DNA of 64,000 nt from Streptomyces collinus Tu 365 (GTDB taxonomy: Bacteria > Actinomycetota > Actinomycetes > Streptomycetales > Streptomycetaceae). The stretch spans positions 1,612,001 through 1,676,000 of the forward strand of contig NC_021985.1 in assembly GCF_000444875.1 (NCBI RefSeq). Direction: 5' to 3'. Positions 52,682-61,179 of the stretch are shown piece by piece. Every line of letters starts with the position of its first letter. Within the stretch, counting starts at the first letter, position 1. Under the pieces are notes generated by a model. The model did not search any database. It saw nothing but the letters and a program-made list of their open reading frames with translations, and was not told the DNA's origin. The position numbers and the translations under genes were made by a program.

Positions 52682-53704
52682 ATGAGCACGGTCCCCGCAC
52701 CCACGGCCCCCACCCCGGGCCAGTCCCCCGTCCCTTCCTCCGCCGCCGGCTCGGCCGCCGCCTGCGCCGCCCCGGCGGCAGTGGCAGCCCCGACTCCCCC
52801 TGCCGCGGCCGGGCCGCGCGCCCGCCTGGACTGGCGTCTGCGTTTCGGCGCCCTGTCGCTCATCTGGGGCTTCAGCTTCCTGCTGATCAAGGTGGGCACG
52901 CACGGCTACGCGCCCTTCCAGGTCACCCTGGGCCGGCTCGTGTTCGGCACGGCGGTACTGGCGGCCGCCATGGCCGTGAAGCGGGAGCGGCTGCCGCGCG
53001 GGGCACGGACCTGGACGCACCTGACGGTCGCCGCGTTCTTCCTGAACGCGCTGCCGTTCTCCCTGTTCGCCTACTCGGAGCTGACGATCCCGTCCACGCT
53101 GGCCGGGATCTGCAACGCCACCTCACCGCTGTGGGGCATGGCCCTGTCCATGGTGGCGCTCTCCGAGGACCGGCCGACCCGGATCAGGTTCGCCGGCCTC
53201 GGCCTGGGCTTCCTCGGCGTCCTCACGGTGCTGGGTGCCTGGCAGGGCTTCCACGGGCTGGACGCCACCGGCACGGCCATGGCGCTGCTGGCGTCGCTGA
53301 GCTATCCGGTCGGGTGGATCTACGTCCGGCGCACGCTGGCCGGGACGGGGAACTCGCATCTGTCGATGACCGGCGCGCAACTGCTCGTGGCCACGGTCCA
53401 GCTGGCCGTGGTGACCCCGCTGTTCACCGGCTTCCCGGCACACTTCTCCTTCGGCCCGCTGCTGGCGATCGCCGCGCTGGGGGCCCTCGGGACCGGGCTG
53501 GCCGTACTCATCCAGTACGGACTGGTCGCCGAGGTCGGGCCCACCACCGCGCAGATGGTCACGTACTTCATCCCCGTCATCGCGACGGCCGCCGGTGTGG
53601 CGATCCTGGGCGAGTCGCTGCACTGGACCACACCGGTGGGCGCGGTGATCGTCCTCGCGGGCGCGGCACTCACCCAGGTCAAGCCCAGGCGCGGCACGGC
53701 CTGA
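52682..53704 (+). CDS. EamA-family exporter
   Basis: A 340-aa DMT-superfamily protein: an Ala/Pro-rich head of about 45 residues, then ten membrane segments (SLIWGFSFLLIKVGTHGY, GMALSMVALSEDRP, TYFIPVIATAAGVAILGE). Probably exports an amino acid or similar metabolite under control of the divergent LysR protein. The ATG at 52682 is the first; no strong ribosome site. A 41-bp tandem repeat follows at its convergent junction. Confidence 0.87.
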   Translation: MSTVPAPTAPTPGQSPVPSSAAGSAAACAAPAAVAAPTPPAAAGPRARLDWRLRFGALSLIWGFSFLLIKVGTHGYAPFQVTLGRLVFGTAVLAAAMAVKRERLPRGARTWTHLTVAAFFLNALPFSLFAYSELTIPSTLAGICNATSPLWGMALSMVALSEDRPTRIRFAGLGLGFLGVLTVLGAWQGFHGLDATGTAMALLASLSYPVGWIYVRRTLAGTGNSHLSMTGAQLLVATVQLAVVTPLFTGFPAHFSFGPLLAIAALGALGTGLAVLIQYGLVAEVGPTTAQMVTYFIPVIATAAGVAILGESLHWTTPVGAVIVLAGAALTQVKPRRGTA

Positions 53705-53780
53705 GGACGGCGCCGGGCCGGCGGCGGGGCCGTGCCACGGCCCGGCACGGCGGCTCCCCGGCCCCGGCCGGACGTACCTT

Positions 53781-53872
53781 CGTGCCGCACCGCACACCGG
53801 AAGCCCGGCCGGAGGCACCTGCGTGCCGCACCGCACACCGGAAGCCCGGCCGGAGGCACCTGCGTGCCGCAC
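53781..53872. repeat. 41-bp tandem repeat between convergent genes
   Basis: Two exact 41-bp copies (53781-53821, 53822-53862) and the start of a third at 53863 that runs into the stop codon of the MocR gene (53872-53874). A degenerate copy precedes them. The unit contains CCGGAAGCCCGGCCGG, which can pair with itself. Confidence 0.88.
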
Positions 53873-55203
53873 TACACGTACGTCCGCGCCGGGGTCGGGC
53901 GGATCGCCGCCGCCACCGCCTCGGCCAGTGGGGCGGCGTCCTGGACGGCCAGCGCCGAGATCGTGACCCGGATGCCGGGCGGCGAACCGATGCGGAAGCG
54001 GGCGCCCGGGGTGACCGCCCAGCCGCCGTGCAGGAGCCGGGCCACCGCGCCCGTCTCGTCGGGGACGGGCACCCACACGTTCATCCCGCTGCGACCGTGC
54101 GCCACCACTCCGCGCTCGGCCAGCGCCTCGATCAGGGCGTCACGGCGGGCGCCGTACGACGCCGCCACCGCGCGCGTGTCCACCGCGCCGTCGGCCCACA
54201 GGCGCACCACGGCCCGCTGGAGGATCCGGCTCACCCAGCCGGGTCCGAGGCGCTGCCGCCCGCGCACCCGGTCCAGGGTGACGGCGTCCCCGGTGAACAC
54301 GGCGAGGCGCAGATCGGGCCCCCACGCCTTGGCCACGGAGCGCACGAAGGCCCAGTGGCGGGTGACCCCGGCGAGCGGGTGCAGCGGAAGGTCGACGATC
54401 CCGTGCCCGTGGTCGTCCTCGATCAGCAGTGTCTCCGGATGTTCCGCGAGCACGGATCGCAGCGCACGCGCGCGAGGTGCGGTCAGCGCCGCGCCGGTCG
54501 GGTTCTGCGCCCGGTCGGTGACGACCAGGGCGCGCGCCCCGGACCGCAGCGCCGCGCGGACGTCGTCCGGGCGCGGCCCCTCGTCGTCCACGCCCACCGG
54601 GACCGTGCGGAAGCCGAGCGCGGACACCAGGTCGAGCAGACTGCCCCAGCCGGGGTCCTCGACGGCCACCGGGTCGCCCGGTCGGAGGTGCGCGGCGAGC
54701 ACCCGCTCGACCGCGTCCAGGGAGCCGGAGGCCACCGAGACGGTGCCGTCCGGCACCCCGTCGGCGTCCAGCGCGGTGCGGGCCATACGGGTCAGCTCGG
54801 GTTCCACGGGGGCGTGCCCGTACAGCACCGGCTCCCGGTCGCCCTGGGCCGCGGCCGCGGCGAACGCGTCCGCGAGGCCCGGCAGCAGGGCGGGGTCCGG
54901 ATTGCCGTCGGCCACGTTCCGTACGCCCTCGGGCACGTCCACCCGGATCTGCTCACGGCCGGTCGTGGCCGGCTTGGGCCGGATCCGGCTGCCCCGGCGA
55001 CCGGCGGTCTCGATCACCCCGCGTTCGCGCAGGGTGCGGTAGGCGGCGGCCACGGTGTTCGGGTTCACCCCGAGCAGGGTCGCCAACTCCCGCATGGGGG
55101 GCAGCGGTTGGCCGGGTTCCAGCTCCCCGGCACCGACCGCGCGCTCGACGCTGGCCGCGATCTCGGCTGCGCCCTGTCCCTGGATCGGATACTCTCCTAG
55201 CAC
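53872..55203 (-). CDS. MocR/GntR-type regulator with aminotransferase domain
   Basis: A 443-aa MocR protein. GntR winged helix residues 1-75 (LPPMRELATLLGVNPNTVAA, AYRTLRERGVI), a short linker, then a fold-type-I PLP aminotransferase domain with VASGSLDAVERVL, TDRAQNPTGAALT and the PLP lysine in SVAKAWGPDLRLA. Such proteins sense PLP or amino acids. It starts with GTG at 55203, eight bases after CATAAT (leaderless). It is divergent from an FMN-binding PNPOx-type protein, the likely target, as in PdxR-type circuits. Confidence 0.9.
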   Translation of the reverse strand: MLGEYPIQGQGAAEIAASVERAVGAGELEPGQPLPPMRELATLLGVNPNTVAAAYRTLRERGVIETAGRRGSRIRPKPATTGREQIRVDVPEGVRNVADGNPDPALLPGLADAFAAAAAQGDREPVLYGHAPVEPELTRMARTALDADGVPDGTVSVASGSLDAVERVLAAHLRPGDPVAVEDPGWGSLLDLVSALGFRTVPVGVDDEGPRPDDVRAALRSGARALVVTDRAQNPTGAALTAPRARALRSVLAEHPETLLIEDDHGHGIVDLPLHPLAGVTRHWAFVRSVAKAWGPDLRLAVFTGDAVTLDRVRGRQRLGPGWVSRILQRAVVRLWADGAVDTRAVAASYGARRDALIEALAERGVVAHGRSGMNVWVPVPDETGAVARLLHGGWAVTPGARFRIGSPPGIRVTISALAVQDAAPLAEAVAAAIRPTPARTYV

Positions 55204-55227
55204 AAAAATAATTATGCACTAGTGCAA
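55197..55227. promoter_or_regulatory. MocR divergent operator region
   Basis: TGCACTAGTGCA at 55215-55226 is a perfect 12-bp palindrome. CTAGCACAA (55197-55205) and CTAGTGCAA (55219-55227) repeat at 22 bp, two helical turns. The intervening AT-rich stretch contains the MocR -10. Direct-repeat plus palindrome arrangements are typical of MocR proteins. Confidence 0.6.
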
Positions 55228-55238
55228 TGGAGATCGCC

Positions 55239-55922
55239 ATGCAGGGCACTCAGGAAACTCCGCCGCCGTCCGCCGCCTACACCCCGACCGACCGCACGGT
55301 GCCCACGCGTTCCGCGGAGAAGGCGTCGTACGACCGGGACGTGGTGCACGCGATACTCGACGAGGGCTACGTCTGCCACCTCGGGTTCGTGCGCGACGGG
55401 GCGCCCGTGGTGCTGCCCACCCTGTACGGCCGGGTCGGCGAACGGCTCTACGTGCACGGGTCGACCGGTTCGCGCCCGCTGCGGATGACCGGCGTGGCCG
55501 ACCCGGGCCTGGAGGTGTGCCTGACGGTCACCCACGTCGACGGGCTGGTGCTGGCGCGCTCGGCCTTCCACCACTCGATCAACTACCGCTCCGTGATGGT
55601 GCACGGCATCGCGCACGAGGTCTCCGACCCCGAGGAGCGCAGGCTGGCCCTGGACGCCCTGGTGGACCACGTGGTGCCGGGCAGGTCGGCCGACTCCCGG
55701 CCGGCGAACAAGAAGGAGCTCGCGGCCACCGCGGTGATCCGCCTCGACCTCGACGAGGTCTCCGCGAAGATCCGCACGGGCGGCGCGAACGACGAGCCCG
55801 AGGACCTCGCCCTGCCGCACTGGGCCGGCGTCGTCCCGCTCCGCAAGGGCTACGACACCCCGATCGACAACGCCGACCTGGGCGCGGGCATCGAGACGCC
55901 GGGCTATCTGTCGGCCCTCTGA
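55239..55922 (+). CDS. Pyridoxamine-5'-phosphate-oxidase-family FMN-binding protein
   Basis: A 227-aa split-barrel flavoprotein of the nitroimidazole-resistance-like group: GYVCHLGFVRDGAPVVLPTL, LYVHGSTGSRPLR and YRSVMVHGIAHEV. The ATG at 55239 follows GGAG by 6 bases; the frame from 55227 adds four residues and begins inside the operator. It is divergent from the MocR gene, which suggests a role linked to vitamin B6 or to detoxifying a flavin substrate. Confidence 0.85.
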   Translation: MQGTQETPPPSAAYTPTDRTVPTRSAEKASYDRDVVHAILDEGYVCHLGFVRDGAPVVLPTLYGRVGERLYVHGSTGSRPLRMTGVADPGLEVCLTVTHVDGLVLARSAFHHSINYRSVMVHGIAHEVSDPEERRLALDALVDHVVPGRSADSRPANKKELAATAVIRLDLDEVSAKIRTGGANDEPEDLALPHWAGVVPLRKGYDTPIDNADLGAGIETPGYLSAL

Positions 55923-56016
55923 CCGGCCGCGATGCCCAGGCGGTGTCCGACGGCGGCCTCCACCGGCCGCCCCCGCCTCCGGGTCCGGGGGTGAGGTCCG
56001 TCGGCCGGAACTCGGG

Positions 56017-57021
56017 TCACGCCGCGGTGCCCCGGGCGGACAGTTCGCGTTCCGCGCCGCCCGTGGCGACCGGCCCGGAGGAGCCCTTGGCGGGGGTGGA
56101 GGACTGGGCGATGAACGCGCCGGCGAGGACGACGGCGCCGCCCAGCACCTGGGGGGCCGACAGGTGCTCGCCGAGCAGGACCCAGGCGAGCACGGTCGCG
56201 ATGACCGCCTCCAGGCAGGCGACGACGCCCGCGACCTGCGGGGACAGCCGCCGCACCGAGAGCACGCCGGTGATGTACGCGACGACCGTGGCGACCAAAA
56301 CGATCCAGGCCAGCAGGGCGAGGGCGGGGACGGCGGTGCCATTCAGCTGCGCGGGGCCGGCCAGGACCGACCAGTCCATGGTCCAGGGGCGGGCCACCAC
56401 GGTCAGCACGACGGCGCCGGCGAGCAGGCCGTAGGCGATGACGCCGAGCGGGTCCGGCGCCTCCTCGCCCGCCTCGCTGCCCTGGTCGGCGAGGACGAAG
56501 TAGCCGACCTGGCAGCAGGCGGCGCCGAGCGCGAGCAGCAGCCCGAGCGGGTCGAAGCTCAGCCCGGACCACACCTCGACCACGCAGGCCAGCCCTCCGG
56601 CGGCGAGGACCACGCCGAGGGCGGCCGCGCGCGAGACGGGCCGCCGCTGCACGAAGCGCACCCAGCCGAGCACGAGCGCGGGGGCCAGGTACTCGACGAG
56701 CAGCGCCACCCCGACCGGGATCCGGGAGAGGGCGGCGAAGTAGCAGGCCTGGACACCGGCGACGGCGAGCAGTCCGAAGCCGGCGAGCAGCGCGGGGCGG
56801 CGGCGCAGCAGGGCGCGGTGCCTGACCGCCAGCGGCAGCATCACCACGGCGGCGCCCGCGACCCTGAGCCACACCACGTGCAGCGGGTCGAGGCCCGCTT
56901 CGATCAGCGGCTTGGCCGCCACTCCCGACCCACCGAAGGCCAGCGCCGAGGCGAGCGCGAGTCCGAGCCCGGCACCCCTGCCGTGACTGCCCTGACTGCT
57001 TCCAGACGTATGCACCGGCAC
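56017..57021 (-). CDS. EamA-family transporter
   Basis: A 334-aa DMT-superfamily membrane protein with two five-helix repeats (LALASALAFGGSGVAAKPLI, VACLEAVIATVLAWVLLGE). Third such protein in the window. Starts with GTG at 57021; GTG 57015 is also possible. A dyad GATGAC/GTCATC (57024-57029, 57046-57051) lies just upstream. Substrate unknown. Confidence 0.86.
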   Translation of the reverse strand: MPVHTSGSSQGSHGRGAGLGLALASALAFGGSGVAAKPLIEAGLDPLHVVWLRVAGAAVVMLPLAVRHRALLRRRPALLAGFGLLAVAGVQACYFAALSRIPVGVALLVEYLAPALVLGWVRFVQRRPVSRAAALGVVLAAGGLACVVEVWSGLSFDPLGLLLALGAACCQVGYFVLADQGSEAGEEAPDPLGVIAYGLLAGAVVLTVVARPWTMDWSVLAGPAQLNGTAVPALALLAWIVLVATVVAYITGVLSVRRLSPQVAGVVACLEAVIATVLAWVLLGEHLSAPQVLGGAVVLAGAFIAQSSTPAKGSSGPVATGGAERELSARGTAA

Positions 57022-57126
57022 ATGATGACAGGGGACGACAGGAGCGTCATCCCCGTTGACACCTGTCTCAGGAGATGGACAGGCCGGAGGGCCGCCCGGC
57101 CGGGTCCGGCACGCGGCCGGGCGGGG

Positions 57127-57819
57127 TCAGCCGACGGCTCCCCGGTCCCCCGCGTACTCCTCCTCGGACCCTTCGGTCCCGGCCCCACCGATCCCGGACC
57201 CTTCGATCCCGGCCCCGCCGATCCCAGGCCCTTCGATCCCGGCCCCTTCGATCCGGGCCCGCAGCTCACGGGCGGGGATACCGGCGCGCTCCAGGACCTC
57301 GACGGCCCGGGACCCCGGGTCCGTGACGAGCGCGGCGAGCAGGTCGGGGCCGCCGGCCCGCGCCCCGGTGCGCCGCCGGGCGCGGCGCCGGGCGTCCTCC
57401 ATGGCGACGGCCGCGGCGGGCGACCAGGCCCCCGCCTCCCGCGAATCGCCGCCGTACAGGGCCGGGTCCGGTACGACGGGGAGGGCGCCGGAATCCTCCA
57501 CGGTGCCCTGCCAGCGCAGTCCGTAGCCGATGCTGCGCTGCACGAGGTAGCCGAGCAGGCGGGCGAGCTGCGGGGCGTCGCCGACGACGGAGCGGACCTC
57601 GGGGTCGGACTCCAGGAGCGAGTGGAGCAGGTGGGCGGTGTCGATCTGCCGGTCCCCGTCCCGCACCGCACGACGGCGGGCACCGGCGACCACCGCGACC
57701 AGCTCGGCACTGAGTCCGGCGTCGTCGTCGGGGCGCGGTCCGCCCTGCTCACCGGCGGGCTGACGGGTTACACGGTGTTGCACGCCCTCCACCTCACCAG
57801 CCCCGGCGGCCCCGGTCAT
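57127..57819 (-). CDS. Clp N-terminal-domain protein with repetitive C-terminus
   Basis: A 230-aa protein with two Clp-N-type helical repeats (IDTAHLLHSLLESDPEVRSVV and GGPDLLAALVTDPGSRAVEVL). No ATPase module follows, so it resembles stand-alone ClpC N-domain/adaptor-like proteins. The C-terminal 35 residues are Gly-Ile-Glu-Gly repeats from a DNA repeat at about 57155-57260. The ATG at 57819 is used; no ribosome site is clear. Client binding is inferred. Confidence 0.72.
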   Translation of the reverse strand: MTGAAGAGEVEGVQHRVTRQPAGEQGGPRPDDDAGLSAELVAVVAGARRRAVRDGDRQIDTAHLLHSLLESDPEVRSVVGDAPQLARLLGYLVQRSIGYGLRWQGTVEDSGALPVVPDPALYGGDSREAGAWSPAAAVAMEDARRRARRRTGARAGGPDLLAALVTDPGSRAVEVLERAGIPARELRARIEGAGIEGPGIGGAGIEGSGIGGAGTEGSEEEYAGDRGAVG

Positions 57820-57914
57820 CCACGAGGGGAACCATTTCCGCGTCCCGCACAGAGTGGACGCCGCCGCGCGGAATCTCATCCTTGGGGAGGAGATCAGGCC
57901 GGGAAGGGCCATTC

Positions 57915-57976
57915 CTGACGGCTCATCAGTATTGAATGTTCGAGGCCCTGCGGCTACGTTCCGCGACACCGTAGCC
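57915..57976 (+). promoter_or_regulatory. Operator-like sites upstream of the SRPBCC gene
   Basis: CTGACGGCTCATCAG at 57915-57929 has 6-bp arms with one mismatch and matches the second synthase-operon site (TGACGGTTCATCA) at 12 of 13 positions. Further on, GGCTACG (57952-57958) and CGTAGCC (57970-57976) form a perfect dyad that overlaps a TACGTT box. Confidence 0.45.
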
Positions 57977-57996
57977 CGAGACGAAGGGGTGGTCGC

Positions 57997-58425
57997 ATGG
58001 CCGAAGTCAGCGCCGAGGCACGCATCCAGGCACCCGCCGAGCAGGTGTGGACCCGGCTCACCGACTGGTCGTCGTACGGCGAGTGGAACGCGACCCACAC
58101 CAGCTTCCCCAAGGGCGGACCCGAGGATCTCGCGGTGGGCGGGACCTTCCAGGAGAACATGAAGCTCATGGGCTTCCCGGCGGAGGTCGACTGGACCATC
58201 GAGGAGCTGGAACCGGCCAGGGTGCTCGCCATCCGCGGCAAGGGCCCGATGGCGGTGACCGTCGCCACCCGCTACACACTCACCCCGGACGGCGACACGA
58301 CGACGCTCCGCATAGACGGCGAATTCACCGGTGCCGCGGTCTCCCTGATGGCCGGCAAGCTCAAGGACTCGGCGACGGCCGCGCTGAACGAGTCGCTGCG
58401 CAAGCTGGACGGTCTCGTGACCTGA
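57997..58425 (+). CDS. SRPBCC/polyketide-cyclase-like lipid-binding protein
   Basis: A 142-aa START/Bet v1-fold protein: RIQAPAEQVWTRLTDWSSYG, WNATHTSF, and the long C-terminal helix AVSLMAGKLKDSATAALNES. Family members bind hydrophobic ligands in a deep cavity and include aromatase/cyclases, ligand carriers and Hsp90 activators. The ATG at 57997 follows GAAGGGG. Because its upstream site resembles those of the synthase operon, a lipid-handling link is conceivable. A very strong terminator follows. Confidence 0.8.
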   Translation: MAEVSAEARIQAPAEQVWTRLTDWSSYGEWNATHTSFPKGGPEDLAVGGTFQENMKLMGFPAEVDWTIEELEPARVLAIRGKGPMAVTVATRYTLTPDGDTTTLRIDGEFTGAAVSLMAGKLKDSATAALNESLRKLDGLVT

Positions 58426-58472
58426 GCCTGCGACCGGAGCCGGACCAACACCTGTCACCCGGGCCCGGACAC

Positions 58473-58511
58473 GCGAAGGCGCCCCGCGGAGTCTCCGCGG
58501 GGCGCCTTCGC
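58473..58511. terminator. Perfect 19-bp hairpin, bidirectional terminator
   Basis: GCGAAGGCGCCCCGCGGAG (58473-58491) is followed after one base by its exact complement (58493-58511). It lies between the convergent SRPBCC and PadR genes. Confidence 0.92.
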
Positions 58512-58550
58512 CGGGGCGCCTTCACCCGGTCCGTACGGCCTCAGTGCATG

Positions 58551-59216
58551 TCAGTGCTCGTCGGCCAGGATGAGGTACAGCTTCTTGCGGGCCTCGTTGA
58601 CGACGGCCAGCGCCTTCTCGCGCTGCTCCTTCGTGCCGGTGTTCCACACCTGCCCGAACGCCTGCATCAGACCGAAGCCGGCCTGCCGGACCTCACCGAG
58701 CGCCTCCCAGTCGACCCCGCGCGAGGCCTCCTCCCAGGGCGCCTCCGGGCCTTCCTCGGCCGCGGCGCGCCCGGCCTCCGTGAGGGCGAACAGCTTCTTG
58801 CCGCCCTCGCTCTCACTGGCGATCAGACCCTCGTCCTCCAGCAGCTGGAGGGTCGGGTAGACCGAGCCGGGGCTCGGCTTCCACGCGCCGCCGCTGCGCT
58901 CGGCGATCTCCTGGATCATCTCGTAGCCGTGCATCGGCCGGTCCCTGAGCAGGGCGAGGATCGAGGCGCGCACATCGCCGCGCCGCGCCCTCCCCCGCGG
59001 TCCGCCGCGTCCACGTGGCCCCCAGGGCCCCGGGCCGAAGCCGGGCCCGAATCCGGGACCACCGGGACCGCCGGGACCGAAGCCCGGCCCTCCGGGGCCG
59101 AAGGGTCCGAAGGCGGCCCGGCGGCCCTCGAAGCCGCCGAAGCCACCGAATCCGCCCCGGCCGCGCGGGCCCGGGCCGTCGTGACGATGTCCACGCTCGT
59201 ATCCGTGGGAACGCAT
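58551..59216 (-). CDS. PadR-family regulator with glycine-rich head
   Basis: A 221-aa PadR regulator. Winged helix about residues 80-150 (RASILALLRDRPMHGYEMIQ, PSPGSVYPTLQLLEDEGLI), then the dimerisation helices. A head of about 75 residues rich in GPGGPGFGPG precedes it, longer than in most PadR proteins and potentially disordered. GGAG lies 8 bases before the ATG at 59216. No transporter gene is adjacent, so it may regulate itself or distant genes. A dyad lies in its promoter. Confidence 0.88.
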   Translation of the reverse strand: MRSHGYERGHRHDGPGPRGRGGFGGFGGFEGRRAAFGPFGPGGPGFGPGGPGGPGFGPGFGPGPWGPRGRGGPRGRARRGDVRASILALLRDRPMHGYEMIQEIAERSGGAWKPSPGSVYPTLQLLEDEGLIASESEGGKKLFALTEAGRAAAEEGPEAPWEEASRGVDWEALGEVRQAGFGLMQAFGQVWNTGTKEQREKALAVVNEARKKLYLILADEH

Positions 59217-59249
59217 CGCGATCACTCCATTCCATCGTTGATCAGTCAC

Positions 59250-59295
59250 GTACCGGTCGCGTCTCTTACGCGATGTCTCGACGATATATCGGTAC
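59250..59295. promoter_or_regulatory. PadR promoter region with dyads
   Basis: CGATATATCG at 59282-59291 is a perfect 10-bp palindrome in an AT-rich patch. GTACCG (59250-59255) and CGGTAC (59290-59295) are exact complements 40 bp apart. A PadR autoregulatory site is likely. Confidence 0.5.
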
Positions 59296-59381
59296 TGTTC
59301 GGATGACAAGGCCCTTTGCCGAAGCTGGGCACCCGCGGAGCGCAGGAGCGGCGAAATCGGTCCAGGGGTGGCCGATTGGCC

Positions 59382-59411
59382 TTGGTCAGCGGCCCGCCGC
59401 CGCTCTAGCGT
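59382..59411 (+). promoter_or_regulatory. Promoter of the leaderless phzF-like gene
   Basis: TTGGTC (59382-59387) and TAGCGT (59406-59411) are 18 bp apart, and the ATG at 59419 begins 7 bases after the -10. Confidence 0.65.
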
Positions 59412-59418
59412 CTGCGCC

Positions 59419-60231
59419 ATGCGCATTCGAATCGTCGACGCCTTCACCGACCGCCCCTTCGCCGGCAACCCCGCCGGGGTCATGCTGCTGGACGACGTCT
59501 TCCCGGACGACGACTGGCTCCAGAACGTGGCCATGGAGGTCAACCACGCCGAGACGGCGTTCGCACACCGGCTGCCCGAGGGCGGCGACGCGGACTGGGC
59601 GCTGCGCTGGTTCACCCCCGTCACCGAGGTCGCGATGTGCGGTCACGCGACCCTCGCCACCGCCCACGTCCTGCACACCACCGGCGCCCACGAGGGACCG
59701 GTGCGGTTCGCGACCCGCAGCGGGGTCCTCGTCGCCACGCCCGGCGCGGACGGCTGGATCACCATGGACTTCCCCACCGCGCCGCTCACCGCCGTGGAGC
59801 TTCCCGAAGGGCTCGCCGAGGCGCTGGGCGCCGAGCCCGTCGTCGCCTACGACACCGGGCCGAACGTCGGCGACCTGCTGGTGGAACTGGCCGACGAGCG
59901 GACGGTCCTCGAGCTCGCCCCCGACCACAAGGCACTGACGGCGCACTCCTCGCGCGGGGTCATCGCCACGGCCCGCGCCGACGACCCCTCGCTCGGCCAC
60001 GACTTCGTGTCCCGGTGCTTCTTCCCGAACGTCGGCATCGACGAGGACCCGGTCACCGGAAGCGCCCACACCGCGCTCGCCCCGCACTGGTCCGCGCGGC
60101 TGGGCCGGGACGACCTCGTGGGTCTGCAGGCGTCACCGCGCAGCGGCCTGGTCCGCACCGGGCTGCGCGGCGACCGCACCCTGCTGACCGGCCGCGCGGT
60201 CACGGTCATCGAGGGCGACCTGCTCGCCTGA
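59419..60231 (+). CDS. PhzF-family isomerase/epimerase-like protein
   Basis: A 270-aa protein of the PhzF/diaminopimelate-epimerase fold: VDAFTDRPFAGNPAGVMLLD, the catalytic Glu in NHAETAF, MCGHATLATAHVL, and GIDEDPVTGSAHTALAPHW. PhzF itself isomerises a phenazine precursor, but most homologues have unknown substrates and no phenazine genes lie here. The ATG at 59419 is supported by the promoter. Confidence 0.87.
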   Translation: MRIRIVDAFTDRPFAGNPAGVMLLDDVFPDDDWLQNVAMEVNHAETAFAHRLPEGGDADWALRWFTPVTEVAMCGHATLATAHVLHTTGAHEGPVRFATRSGVLVATPGADGWITMDFPTAPLTAVELPEGLAEALGAEPVVAYDTGPNVGDLLVELADERTVLELAPDHKALTAHSSRGVIATARADDPSLGHDFVSRCFFPNVGIDEDPVTGSAHTALAPHWSARLGRDDLVGLQASPRSGLVRTGLRGDRTLLTGRAVTVIEGDLLA

Positions 60232-60274
60232 GCGACGGCGGGGCACGCCGCCGGGCCGGGTGGCGGACGGGCGC

Positions 60275-61069
60275 TCAGGCCGTGGGCAGCCAGCCCACCT
60301 TGCCCGCGAGCAGGGCGTAGCCGACGAAGGCGCCGATGTCGAGCAGCGAGTGCGCGACGACCAGCGGTCCGACCCGGCGCCAGCGGCGGTAGAGCAGGAC
60401 GAACACCACGCCCATGACCATGTTGCCGAGGAAACCGCCGATGCCCTGGTAGAGGTGGTACGAGCCGCGCAGGACCGCACTGGCCACCAGCGCGGTCCCC
60501 GGCGTCCAGCCCAACTGCCCCAGCCTGCGCAGCAGATAGCCGACGACGATGACCTCCTCGAGGATCGCGTTCTGCAGCGCGGAGAGGATCAGCACCGGGA
60601 ACTTCCACCAGACGTCGGGCAGCGCCTCGGGGACCACGGTGAGGTTGAAGCCGAGGCCGCGCGCCACCAGGTAGAAGGCGATCCCGGTGCTCCCGATCAC
60701 GGCGGCCACGGCGGCGCCCCGGCCGAGGTCGGGCCACGGGCGGGTGCGGTCGAAGCCGAGGGTGCGCAGGCTCTGGCCCTCGCGCAGCAGCAGGTGGGCC
60801 ACCAGGAACACGGGGACCAGGGCGCTGGCGATGCCGAACAGCTGCCAGGCGAGGTCGAGCCAGGGACGGCCGGGCGCGGCCGAGGCGTTCAGGGTGGCCG
60901 CCTGGTCCTTGAGCCCGCCCGGTTTGGTGACCGAGCCGATGAAGCTGATCAGCGCGGACACCCCGCTCGCACCGAGCGAGAGCGCCAGCACGAGCAGCGT
61001 CTCGTCGCGGAGGACGCGCCGCGGGAACGGCTCCCGCGGGTGAGCGACGGCCAGCGGGTCAGCCTCCAC
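60275..61069 (-). CDS. CPBP-family intramembrane glutamic endopeptidase
   Basis: A 264-aa polytopic membrane protein with the CPBP/Abi motifs: ILEEVIVVGYLLRRL (paired Glu), SAVLRGSYHLYQG and VVAHSLLDIGAFVGY. Relatives process prenylated CAAX proteins or confer bacteriocin self-immunity. The GTG at 61069 follows AGGAG by 5 bases; the longer frame adds 33 poor residues. It is separated from the upstream glutamate-cysteine-ligase-like gene by a strong terminator. Confidence 0.85.
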   Translation of the reverse strand: MEADPLAVAHPREPFPRRVLRDETLLVLALSLGASGVSALISFIGSVTKPGGLKDQAATLNASAAPGRPWLDLAWQLFGIASALVPVFLVAHLLLREGQSLRTLGFDRTRPWPDLGRGAAVAAVIGSTGIAFYLVARGLGFNLTVVPEALPDVWWKFPVLILSALQNAILEEVIVVGYLLRRLGQLGWTPGTALVASAVLRGSYHLYQGIGGFLGNMVMGVVFVLLYRRWRRVGPLVVAHSLLDIGAFVGYALLAGKVGWLPTA

Positions 61070-61179
61070 GTGCACTCCTGCCTTCGGTCCGGACCTGCGA
61101 GGACACAGCATGCCGGATCGAGCCGGGAGCCGCTTGCCCGGGCCCGGCCTCCACGCCGCGGCCACCACGGCAACGGGCC

